Of a DNA stretch of 13,073 bases, positions 1-6,804 are shown piece by piece; within the stretch, counting starts at the first letter, position 1; each line of letters begins with the position of its first letter. The stretch covers positions 1 to 13,073 of the forward strand of contig CAYOVP010000053.1 in the NCBI GenBank assembly GCA_964407495.1. The letters run 5' to 3'. The translations under genes and the position numbers were made by a program. This DNA is from JAJRZX01 sp964407495. Its GTDB lineage: Bacteria > Desulfobacterota > GWC2-55-46 > JADFVP01. The notes below the pieces were generated by a model. It saw nothing but the letters and a program-made list of their open reading frames with translations, was not told the origin of the DNA and made no database searches.

Positions 1-93
1 GAAAACCTTCCACTTTCTTTTGGAAAAAAGAAAGTAGAGCAAAGAAAACCTTCCACTTTCTTTTGGAAAAAAGAAAGTGGAGCAAAGAAAACC
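1..93. repeat. Tandem 43-bp hairpin repeat, left cluster (two units plus partial third)
   Basis: The heptamer GAAAACC recurs at 1-7, 44-50 and 87-93, an exact 43-bp period. The two full units differ at one base (A at 36, G at 79). Each unit holds a long palindrome. In the second, 52-64 pairs perfectly with 69-81 (13 bp) around a GGAA loop, which is a GNRA-type tetraloop if transcribed from the plus strand. In the first, a C-A mismatch (11/36) interrupts the stem. A constant tail, GCAAAGAAAACC, links units. No U-tract follows the stem on either strand, so it is not a classical intrinsic terminator. The same element lies in opposite orientation at 12949-13034. Function unknown; it may be a small palindromic repeat dispersed through the genome. 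The array may continue beyond the left edge. Confidence 0.9.
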
Positions 94-183
94 AATTTTA
101 GCGCAGTGTTTTCATCAATAAAGTGACAAAATGCTGTGAATACCGCCGCGCCAACTGACGAAGAAAGATCCAGTGGAGGCTCT

Positions 184-269
184 GTCCCACCAGGAGATTC
201 GCAGGATGGGTAGAGTGTGGCGAAACCCATCAAAAAAGTTTAATCTGACCCTCGCAACCTGGGTGGGAC
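184..269. repeat. Nested palindromic element abutting the gltX stop codon
   Basis: An outer inverted repeat pairs GTCCCACCAGG (184-194) with CCTGGGTGGGAC (258-269), perfect apart from one bulged base. Inside it, GATGGGT (205-211) pairs with ACCCATC (225-231) around a 13-nt loop. The inner core GGGTAGAG-N4-GCGAAACCC (208-228) recurs in opposite orientation at 12890-12910. From memory, similar GGGTAGAG...CGAAACCC palindromes are scattered between genes in many bacteria; I cannot name a family. The right arm of the outer repeat reaches the last base of the gltX TAG codon, so the structure would form at the 3' end of the gltX message. It may act as a weak terminator or 3'-end stabiliser (inference). 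The rest of 94-268 shows no gene. Confidence 0.65.
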
Positions 270-1678
270 TAAGCCTTTGCCCCCTCCTTAGCCTCCACAA
301 AGGCAAGGGCCTCATGGAGCCGCTCGATGGTCTTGTCTCTTCCAAGGGCCCCGATCGTCTCGTAAATACCCGGTGATATGGTGCCCCCTGTGAGGGCCAC
401 GCGCACGGGCTGGGCGAGTTTGCCCAGTTTCAGCCCGGTCTTCTCCATTAGGCCATGAAAGACGTCTTCTATGCTCTCTTCCCTAAACTCTGAGAGCCCA
501 CGGAGCCCCTCTATGAGCGCCCCAAAGTGCGCGGTCTTCTCCGGCGTGAGGAATTTCCGAGCCGCCTTCTCGTCATATGCAACATGGTCGCTGAAGTAGA
601 ATAGAGCACCCTCGGCCATCTCCCCGAGCGTTACGCTCCGTTTCTGGAGGGTCTTTATGACCTTCAGGACCTGGCCGTCGTCCACGGCCTCTATGCCGCG
701 GCGCCTGAGTTGTTCGATAAAGGGGCCCCTCAGGTCCTCTGGCGCCAGGGCCTGGATGTAGTGCTGGTTCAGCCAGAGGAGTTTCTTGCTGTTGAAGACC
801 CCTGATGATTTTCCAACGGCCTCGAGGGTGAACTTCTCGATGAGTTCTTCGAGACTGAAGACCTCCTCGTCGCCGTGTGACCACCCCAGGCGCGCAAGGT
901 AATTGACAAGGGCCTCTGGAAGTACACCCATCTCTCTGTAGGCCATGACAGAGGTGGCGCCGTGACGCTTGCTGAGCCGCGTCCTGTCCTCGCCGAGTAT
1001 CATGGGAAGGTGCGCAAACCCTGGCACATCGTACCCAAGGGCCTTGTACAGGAGTATCTGCTTGGGCGTATTGTTTATATGGTCGTCGCCGCGTATGACC
1101 TCTGTGATACCCATCTCCGCGTCATCCACTACAACGCAGAGGTTGTACGTGGGCGTGCCGTCGCTGCGCAGTATCACGAGGTCTTCTATGGAGGCGTTGT
1201 CGAACTCGATAGGGCCCTTGATAGCGTCATCAAAGGCCGTTCTGCCTTCTGGTACGCGAAACCTCAGGGCAAAGGGGGTGTCTGCGCGGGGCCCGGCGTT
1301 CCTGCACCTCCCGTCATACATGGGCGGCCTCCCGTCTCTCATGGCCTCTTCGCGCCTCTTTTCCAGTTCTTCGGGCGTACAATAACACCTGTAGGCAAGG
1401 CCCCTCTCGAGGAGAGACTGGGCCCGTTCTCTGTACAGGTCGAAACGCTTGCTCTGAAAATAGGGCCCTTCGTCCCACTCCAGGCCGAGCCAGCGCATGC
1501 CATCGAGTATGGCTTGAACCGATTCCTCGGTGCTCCTTGCCACGTCCGAGTCTTCCACGCGCAGGACAAAGGCGCCCTTGTTGTGTCTTGCGTACAGGTA
1601 GTTGAAGAGCGCCGTCCTTGCACCTCCAATGTGCAGGTGACCCGTGGGGCTCGGCGCGAAACGAGTGCGTACTATCAC
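269..1678 (-). CDS. gltX: Glutamyl-tRNA synthetase
   Basis: Cytoplasmic class I aminoacyl-tRNA synthetase that joins glutamate to tRNA-Glu using ATP. In lineages without GlnRS it also misacylates tRNA-Gln for later amidation. The 469-residue product has the family's usual length. The N-terminus carries RFAPSPTGHLHIGG, with the HIGH signature as HIGG at residues 16-19. The KMSKS loop is RLSKR at 234-238. Cysteines 98, 100 and 125 (CYC...DGRC) match the zinc-binding insert of many bacterial GluRS. RGDDHINNTPKQ near 197-207 is a conserved active-site segment. The start is GTG at 1678, preceded by AAGGA about 9 nt upstream and directly followed by the conserved N-terminus. It lies 52 bp downstream of the MEMO-family gene on the same strand, so the two may share a transcript. 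The 3' end runs into a nested palindrome. Confidence 0.97.
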   Translation of the reverse strand: MIVRTRFAPSPTGHLHIGGARTALFNYLYARHNKGAFVLRVEDSDVARSTEESVQAILDGMRWLGLEWDEGPYFQSKRFDLYRERAQSLLERGLAYRCYCTPEELEKRREEAMRDGRPPMYDGRCRNAGPRADTPFALRFRVPEGRTAFDDAIKGPIEFDNASIEDLVILRSDGTPTYNLCVVVDDAEMGITEVIRGDDHINNTPKQILLYKALGYDVPGFAHLPMILGEDRTRLSKRHGATSVMAYREMGVLPEALVNYLARLGWSHGDEEVFSLEELIEKFTLEAVGKSSGVFNSKKLLWLNQHYIQALAPEDLRGPFIEQLRRRGIEAVDDGQVLKVIKTLQKRSVTLGEMAEGALFYFSDHVAYDEKAARKFLTPEKTAHFGALIEGLRGLSEFREESIEDVFHGLMEKTGLKLGKLAQPVRVALTGGTISPGIYETIGALGRDKTIERLHEALAFVEAKEGAKA

Positions 1679-1730
1679 TTTATGATGTCCTTTGTCCCCG
1701 GCCTTGCGGGGGTATTTTCAACCTGTGGTA

Positions 1731-2552
1731 TCAGTTTATGGTGAAGCCCGCATAGCCCACCACATGGTCCATGTCGCCGCTCACAGGCCCGGAGGTCTCA
1801 TATGCCACGAGCCTTGCCTCTTCTGCGCCCAGTTCCTTCATGGCAAAGATGGCGATGGCCGCAGGGAATACGCCACACATGGTGATATGCTCACGCGAGG
1901 TCAGATCGAGAAGTCCCGCTGCGTCGAGGGCGAGGACGCGCTCGATGGCACGGCCGTCCTTCTCCCTCGTACGGGCATCAGACTCGTAGTGGTTCATGTC
2001 CGAACTCACAACCACGAGGACGTCTTCGTCCGTAGAGGCCAGGACCCTCGCAAGGGCCTCTCCCATCTCTCTGGCCACAGTGGTCTCTCTGCCCATGAGC
2101 GTCACGGGAACAATGCTCAGGCCGCTCTTCAGGTGCAGGAGAAAGGGAAGTTGCACCTCCAGGGAGTGTTCCTGCAGGTGCGCTGTCCTGTCCGGCGTAA
2201 AGAGCCTGGACGAAGAGGCGAGTTTTTCGGCAAGGGCCTCGTCCACAGGAACGCTGCCCGTTGGTATCTCCCAGACCCCTTCTGTCATAACAGCGGCCTC
2301 GGCACCAAGTCCCGTGTGGTTTGGCCCCAGCAGTATGACCTTCTCAGGCACCTCGATCGAGCCGTACACCGCGCCGGCCACGGCGCCGGAGTAGATGTAG
2401 CCCGCATGAGGGCAGATTACGGCCTTGACGCGTTTTTTACCTCCGCCTGCCCCTGGCACGAGAAAGCGGCCAAGCATCTCCTCGAGCGCGGCAGCGTCTC
2501 CGGGATAGAACATGCCTGCCACAGCGGGCTTTCTTACGGGCACCTTACCCAA
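1731..2552 (-). CDS. amrB: MEMO1-family protein (AmmeMemoRadiSam system protein B)
   Basis: A 273-residue protein of the MEMO family, related to class III extradiol dioxygenases and human MEMO1. Bacterial members often accompany an AMMECR1 protein and a radical SAM protein; their reaction is not settled. The N-terminus RKPAVAGMFYPGD is a family hallmark. Conserved putative metal ligands are visible: H49 in PHAGYIYSG, H79 in GPNHTG and H188 in SSDMNHYE, with a conserved cysteine C226 (CGVFP). QEHSLEVQLPFL at 127-138 is also typical. The chosen start is TTG at 2552, with GAGG 5 nt upstream; GTG at 2543 is an alternative that removes three residues. No upstream in-frame start is seen. Neither usual partner gene is in the window. 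It precedes gltX on the same strand by 52 bp. Confidence 0.9.
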   Translation of the reverse strand: MGKVPVRKPAVAGMFYPGDAAALEEMLGRFLVPGAGGGKKRVKAVICPHAGYIYSGAVAGAVYGSIEVPEKVILLGPNHTGLGAEAAVMTEGVWEIPTGSVPVDEALAEKLASSSRLFTPDRTAHLQEHSLEVQLPFLLHLKSGLSIVPVTLMGRETTVAREMGEALARVLASTDEDVLVVVSSDMNHYESDARTREKDGRAIERVLALDAAGLLDLTSREHITMCGVFPAAIAIFAMKELGAEEARLVAYETSGPVSGDMDHVVGYAGFTIN

Positions 2553-2940
2553 CTCTGCCTCACATGTATGCCCCTCGAAGGCCCCTGTAGTGAGGGGCCC
2601 TTGGGGAGTATGTACATCTATTTATAAAACCAACAGATGTCCGGGTTGCCCTCCACAAGCCCCTGGCGCTACTTTATCGAGTATTCACCATTGCAAGATT
2701 GCAAGGGGCCTTCGGCGCTGACTCCTGCGCCATCGCTTTATCGGCGAGCAACGCGGGCCCGGTTTCAGGCAGGCCCTTCACTACCAGGGGCCTGGATGTA
2801 GATTGCGTACCTGATGATAACAGATGGGGCCCCTCTTGTAAAGGCGCAAACCCCCGTTGCTCCGGGCTGGTGGTGGCCCGGAGTGCATTTATATGTTATG
2901 CTGAAACAATATCTTGAGACCCAGGGAGGGCTTGTGCTCT
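2553..2940. other. Intergenic region between divergent genes, rich in GC palindromes
   Basis: About 390 bp between the divergently transcribed MEMO-family and HAD-phosphatase genes; promoters for both should lie here. I find no convincing gene. Visible structures are a GGCCCCT/AGGGGCC hairpin (2580-2586 with 2593-2599), an ACATCT/AGATGT inverted repeat (2614-2619 with 2635-2640) around the AT-rich TTTATAAAA, a tandem TTGCAAG (2691-2697, 2699-2705), the palindrome CCAGGGGCCTGG (2784-2795), and an 8-bp perfect hairpin at 2860-2883. A possible extended -10 for the rightward gene is TG-T-TATGCT (2894-2902), without a good -35. No riboswitch or small RNA was recognised. Confidence 0.6.
2860..2883. 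other. GC-rich hairpin upstream of the HAD phosphatase gene
   Basis: CTCCGGGC (2860-2867) and GCCCGGAG (2876-2883) form a perfect 8-bp stem with the loop TGGTGGTG. It ends 57 bp before the HAD gene start and just before the AT-rich ATTTATATGTTATG. No T-tract follows on the plus strand, so it is not a standard terminator. It could be an operator, a 5'-leader hairpin or a dispersed palindrome. Confidence 0.5.
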
Positions 2941-3588
2941 ATGGAGAGAGACTTCTTTGTATTCGACCTCGACGGCACGCTCATCGACTCATCAGGAGAC
3001 ATAGCGCATGCCGCAAACAGGGTCCTTCAGGCCTTTGGTCGTGAGGTCATGGAAAAAGAAGAAATAAAGGAGAAGATAGGTTGGGGCGTGAACATGCTCC
3101 TTGGTCAGTTGATGCCGGATCTCGACGAGACCGAACTTCTCGAGGCGCGTTCGCATTTTCTCGCCTTTTACGCAGAGCATCTCATGGACGAGACCAGGCT
3201 TTATGATGGGGTTCGCGCCACGCTCATCTCTCTCAGGCAGAGGGGACGAAGAATGGCGATCCTCACCAACAAACCCGAGGGCCTGAGCCGTAGGATCGTC
3301 TCCTCCCTCGGCCTTGAGGACCTCTTTCTCGATATCGTGGGAGGAGACACCTTCAGGGAACGAAAACCAGACCCAGCGCCGCTCCTTCGCATAATGGGAG
3401 AGGCCGGCGTAGTGCCCGGTCAGACCGTTCTCGTGGGCGACAGTCCCATTGACTGCGAGACCGGTCGGCGTGCCGGCGTCTTTACAGTTGGCGTATCCTA
3501 TGGCTTCAGACCGGTAGAAGAACTCCGTGAGGCATCTTGCGAGCGGATAATCCACCAGTTCAGGTCCCTCCTCGAGCTCTTTCCATAG
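2941..3588 (+). CDS. gph: HAD-superfamily hydrolase, phosphoglycolate phosphatase-like
   Basis: A 215-residue haloacid-dehalogenase-type phosphatase of the Gph/PGMB class, which hydrolyses phosphoglycolate or a similar small phosphate ester in the cytoplasm. All four HAD motifs are present: DLDGTL with nucleophile D9 and acid/base D11, T109 in LTNKP, K142 in RKPDP, and GDSPIDCETGRRAG with D167 and D171 for magnesium. The helical cap is inserted after motif I, roughly residues 18-85 (C1 type). The start is ATG at 2941, because GGGAGGG lies about 10 nt upstream and the protein then begins directly before the first strand; an in-frame TTG at 2914 would add nine residues lying over that Shine-Dalgarno. 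Substrate is not decided by sequence; other PGMB-like phosphatases share these motifs. It is first of three plus-strand genes, 138 bp before cheA. Confidence 0.88.
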   Translation: MERDFFVFDLDGTLIDSSGDIAHAANRVLQAFGREVMEKEEIKEKIGWGVNMLLGQLMPDLDETELLEARSHFLAFYAEHLMDETRLYDGVRATLISLRQRGRRMAILTNKPEGLSRRIVSSLGLEDLFLDIVGGDTFRERKPDPAPLLRIMGEAGVVPGQTVLVGDSPIDCETGRRAGVFTVGVSYGFRPVEELREASCERIIHQFRSLLELFP

Positions 3589-3726
3589 GCCTCAGCCGTT
3601 ATTTCACCAAAAAAATGTACACCTTCCCCTTTCTTGGTGGTAAAATATAAAGTGCAGGTCCAGAAGGTTCTGGGCTTCGTGGCACCTTGGAGATGGTCTG
3701 GAGACGATGAAGAACGGGGTAATAAC

Positions 3727-5766
3727 GTGAGAGGCAGGACCAGGGAATTTCTCGCCGAGGCCGAGGACATACTCGGTGTGGTGGACAGAGATATAATGCA
3801 CCTCTCGAGAGGCTTGAGCACAGGGCAGGTCGACCCAGGTGTCATCAAGCGTCTCTTCCGCTCCATACATACCCTGAAAGGGCTCTCGAGCATCTTCGAG
3901 TACCCTGACATAACGAGGCTCTGCCATGCCTTTGAGGACAAACTCGATATGCTCAGGCTTGGTCGTACAGAACTCGACGAGAGGTCCCTGGAGACCATAA
4001 CGAATGCCCAGGCCCTACTTGCCGCCATAGTGGGCTCTGGCAGGGGCGATGGAGCCAGCCTCGACGTAAGTGCCCTCATAGAAGAACTCGATGAGACCTT
4101 TGTTCCAAAAGAGCCGCCAGAAGAGTGTTCGCCCTTTGACGAAGAGGTATTTTCTTCCCTCACAGAGTATGAGAACTGCAGGCTCAGGGAGAACCTCAGG
4201 GCAGGGAACAAGGTCTTCAAGATATGTACCTCCTTTGAGATCGCTTCCTTCGACAAAGATCTCTCTGCACTTACATCTGCCCTGGAAGATCTCGCTGAGG
4301 TAATAGCGACCCTGCCCTCTGCCGGGAAGAAGAGCGGCAGGATATCCTTTGAGATGCTCATTGCCACGAGAAGGGGCAGAGAGGAGGTACTCCAGGGGCT
4401 CGGCGATTTCAAGGGCCTCTCAGTGAGCAACGTGGCATCTAACAGTCTGATGGGAAAGATAGACAGCAGGCCACTGACGATGGCCGTGAAGAATAAGAAG
4501 AAGAGGCGCTCTCCGGCGCCCGAGACCATGCGGAGGAATACGGGCACCATCAGGGTTGACGTGGAAAAGATAGAGAGCCTCATGGGCTCGCTCGACGAAC
4601 TCTATGGCCTCAAGGCAAGGCTCGCGCGCATTACCGACGAGATAATTGAAGACGGCGCTTCCAAGAGACACGCCGAAGAACTCCAGAACCTTAGGTCGAG
4701 GTGTGACGAGGTCTTTGACCGCATGAGGGGGTGCGTGCTCGCCGTGAAGATGGTCCGCATAGGGAGACTCTTCAGGAGGTTCGAACCCTACATAGAGAGG
4801 CTCGCCTCGGAGTGCGGCAAGCGCATCGGCATCACTACCTATGGGAGTGATACGGAAGTAGACATGAGCATTATAGAGGAACTGGCAGACCCGCTCATGC
4901 ATATAATAAGAAACGTCATAGACCATGGTATCGAGACACCCTCGGAGCGGTCTTCCCTTGGCAAGGACAGAGTTGGGATCATTACCCTTAGCGCTTATCA
5001 GAAGGGTACGAAGGTGGTCATCGAAGTCAAGGACGACGGCAGGGGTATTGATATAGAGCGGGTCTGCGCAAGAGCCGTTAAAGATGGTTACATCGATGAG
5101 AACGAGGCCAGCAGCCTTGCCCCCCGGGAAAAACTGGACCTCATCTTTCTCCCAGGCCTCAGCACCGCCGAAGACGTCAGTTCTGTATCTGGCAGGGGAG
5201 TGGGGCTCGACGTGGTAAGGGAGAACCTAACTCTTCTGAACGGCGTCGTGGACGTTGAGACCGTGCCCGGAAAGGGCACGAGGTTCATCCTTACCATACC
5301 GGTCATGCAGACCATGATAGGCGCCCTCATCTGTGAAGATGGGGACAATTCCTTTGCCATACCAGGCAGTTGCATAACTGAAATTCGGAGCCTTGGTTCG
5401 GGTGATTCCCTGAAGGACGGTTTTATCACTATCGGAAAGGAATGTCTGCGCGCGGTTCGTCCCGCGCAACTCTTCAATCATGAGAGTCCATCAAGGAATG
5501 GCGCAAGGCCTGCCTACGCAGTTGTCACTTCTCTTGGCCCTGCACGCCTCTGCCTGCTCGTTGAAAAGGTGGGCAAGGAGTATAACATGATCCTTAGGCC
5601 GCTGCCCTTTGAGGACAAGGTGCGTGGAATACTCGGGCTTGCCGAGTCTCCAGATGGTGAGGCCGCGCTCGTGCTCGATATACCTGGCGTGATGGAGATG
5701 CTCTCAATTGCCGGAGAAGGACCGCAGGAGAGGGGAGAAAAACCGGCGCAATGTCATATTTCATGA
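3727..5766 (+). CDS. cheA: CheA-type chemosensory histidine kinase
   Basis: A 679-residue soluble CheA homologue that takes phosphate from ATP onto a histidine of its Hpt domain and passes it to a response regulator, controlled by receptors through CheW. Domains: Hpt at about 1-105 with phospho-acceptor H48 (SIHTLKG); a linker region at about 145-240 beginning LTEYENCRLREN; a dimerisation helix pair at about 275-340; an ATPase domain with N-box HIIRNVIDHGIE (392-403), G1 DDGRG (436-440), G2 GRGVG (489-493) and G3 GKGTRF; and a C-terminal CheW-like domain from about 527. There is no receiver domain. The start is GTG at 3727, matching normal Hpt spacing; TTG at 3634 or GTG at 3679 would extend it, and the Shine-Dalgarno at 3727 is weak. 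No cheW, cheY, cheB, cheR or receptor gene is nearby, so whether it serves flagella or type IV pili is open. Confidence 0.93.
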   Translation: MRGRTREFLAEAEDILGVVDRDIMHLSRGLSTGQVDPGVIKRLFRSIHTLKGLSSIFEYPDITRLCHAFEDKLDMLRLGRTELDERSLETITNAQALLAAIVGSGRGDGASLDVSALIEELDETFVPKEPPEECSPFDEEVFSSLTEYENCRLRENLRAGNKVFKICTSFEIASFDKDLSALTSALEDLAEVIATLPSAGKKSGRISFEMLIATRRGREEVLQGLGDFKGLSVSNVASNSLMGKIDSRPLTMAVKNKKKRRSPAPETMRRNTGTIRVDVEKIESLMGSLDELYGLKARLARITDEIIEDGASKRHAEELQNLRSRCDEVFDRMRGCVLAVKMVRIGRLFRRFEPYIERLASECGKRIGITTYGSDTEVDMSIIEELADPLMHIIRNVIDHGIETPSERSSLGKDRVGIITLSAYQKGTKVVIEVKDDGRGIDIERVCARAVKDGYIDENEASSLAPREKLDLIFLPGLSTAEDVSSVSGRGVGLDVVRENLTLLNGVVDVETVPGKGTRFILTIPVMQTMIGALICEDGDNSFAIPGSCITEIRSLGSGDSLKDGFITIGKECLRAVRPAQLFNHESPSRNGARPAYAVVTSLGPARLCLLVEKVGKEYNMILRPLPFEDKVRGILGLAESPDGEAALVLDIPGVMEMLSIAGEGPQERGEKPAQCHIS

Positions 5767-5800
5767 TTATCGGAAACCGGTCAAAGAGGAAGAACTGTTT

Positions 5801-6610
5801 ATGATACCAGGAAGAAAGCGCAGTGCAGGTGATGGAGAGAAGGCATGGGCAAGGTGCAGGGCCTCTTCAGGGACCAGAGTCCTTGTCTTGATGGCCCTGA
5901 TCCTTCTGCTCCTTGCGGGGTGTGCCACGCAGAAGGGCAGTGTAAAAGGGTACAGGAACGCCGCCGAGATGTACGAAGACGGCGTTAGGATGTATCATAG
6001 CGTACACTATGAGGATGCCGAGAAGATATTCGAAGACCTCATGGAGCGCTACCCCCTCAGCCAGTACGCCCTCGACGGCGAGATAATGCTCGCCGATGTG
6101 CTCTATGCAGACGAGAAGTACGACGAGGCAAGGGTCTATTACACGGACTTCGTGGCCCTTCATCCCTCACACCCCAAGGCATCGTACGCCATGTTCCAGA
6201 AGGGGATGTGCTATTTCCGCAATATCCTCTCCGTGGACAGGGACCAGACCAATACGCGCAAGGCCATTATCGCCTTCGAAGACCTTGCGAAGAATTTTCC
6301 TGGATCTCCCTATGATAAAAAGGCCAGGGAATTGATAGTCTTCATGAGGAACCGCCTCGCCGAGCGCGAGTTGTATGTGGGCAGGTTTTATCTCAAGAAG
6401 AAGAACTACAAGGGCGCCCTTGCAAGGTTCAATGTCATACTCAAGGAGTACCCCAGGTCAAGGGTAGTCGACGAGGCCCTGTATTATATCGTCAAGGCAT
6501 ATGTCAAACTCGGCGAGGCCGAGAGGGCCCGTGACGTCCTGACAACTCTCAGGTCCGAGTTCCCAGGGAGTCCCTATGTAAAGGCCGCGGCCAAGGTGGC
6601 CGGAGGGTAG
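5801..6610 (+). CDS. bamD: Outer-membrane assembly lipoprotein, BamD-like
   Basis: A 269-residue lipoprotein resembling BamD/YfiO/ComL, the tetratricopeptide component of the BAM complex that works with BamA to insert beta-barrel proteins into the outer membrane. After a basic N-terminus comes a hydrophobic helix ending in the lipobox LAGC, with C41 as the lipidated residue. The mature part starts with AAEMYEDGVRMYHSVHYEDAEKIFEDLMERYP, a first TPR, followed by several more TPR-like repeats (DEKYDEARVYYTDFVALHP, DTRKAI-type segment in RDQTNTRKAIIAFEDLAKNFP, KKNYKGALARFNVILKEYP). ATG at 5801 is chosen because GAGGA lies at 5786-5790 and a signal peptide follows at once; the frame is open further upstream, over the cheA 3' end, but without a reason to use it. 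It begins 34 bp after cheA. A related TPR lipoprotein such as CpoB/YbgF is a less likely alternative. Confidence 0.88.
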   Translation: MIPGRKRSAGDGEKAWARCRASSGTRVLVLMALILLLLAGCATQKGSVKGYRNAAEMYEDGVRMYHSVHYEDAEKIFEDLMERYPLSQYALDGEIMLADVLYADEKYDEARVYYTDFVALHPSHPKASYAMFQKGMCYFRNILSVDRDQTNTRKAIIAFEDLAKNFPGSPYDKKARELIVFMRNRLAERELYVGRFYLKKKNYKGALARFNVILKEYPRSRVVDEALYYIVKAYVKLGEAERARDVLTTLRSEFPGSPYVKAAAKVAGG

Positions 6611-6693
6611 GGGGCTCTTCCCGGAGGCTCCATCCCTCTCTCTGATCCGCTTTGAAGGTTATCCCTTACTATCCCCCCATGCTAATTGGCCAA

Positions 6694-6737
6694 AAGACCA
6701 AGTGTCATCGGACCTGTGGTTGCTTCGTCTTGGTCTT
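6694..6737. terminator. Possible terminator hairpin between convergent bamD and alaS
   Basis: AAGACCAAG (6694-6702) and CTTGGTCTT (6729-6737) form a perfect 9-bp inverted repeat with a 26-nt loop, followed on the plus strand by GCTTTCTT. The long loop and weak T-tract make termination uncertain. The rest of 6611-6804 holds a smaller GGAGG/CCTCC hairpin (6784-6799) and pyrimidine-rich plus-strand sequence, and no gene. Confidence 0.35.
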
Positions 6738-6804
6738 GCTTTCTTCCAAGGAACGTAAGGAAGTCTCTTCTCTTCTCTCTTTGGAGGGATAAGCCTCCGC
6801 GCTC

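Noticed and set aside
1..93. Short tandem repeat considered as a CRISPR array
   Set aside because: The period is 43 bp with the whole unit repeated and no unique spacers; no cas genes are present.
94..268. tRNA-like fold near the gltX 3' end
   Set aside because: No T-arm GGTTCGA-type sequence, no anticodon-arm geometry; the pairing is explained by nested inverted repeats.
962..1744. A 260-codon open frame antisense to gltX
   Set aside because: It mirrors gltX codons, shows no domain, and gltX carries all family motifs on the other strand.
1692..2627. A 311-codon open frame antisense to the MEMO-family gene
   Set aside because: It is rich in His/Arg/Gly from reverse-complemented codons and has no known motif; the MEMO frame is clearly real.
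2699..2917. A 72-codon open frame in the intergenic region
   Set aside because: TTG start without a ribosome-binding site, cysteine-rich random-looking product, and overlap with several palindromes.
3679..3695. TGGCACCTTGG as a sigma-54 promoter before cheA
   Set aside because: The -24 half fits, but the -12 TTGC element is missing at the required spacing.
3498..4583. A 361-codon open frame antisense to cheA
   Set aside because: Serine-rich translation with no recognisable domain, lying wholly opposite the strongly conserved cheA frame; typical shadow frame.
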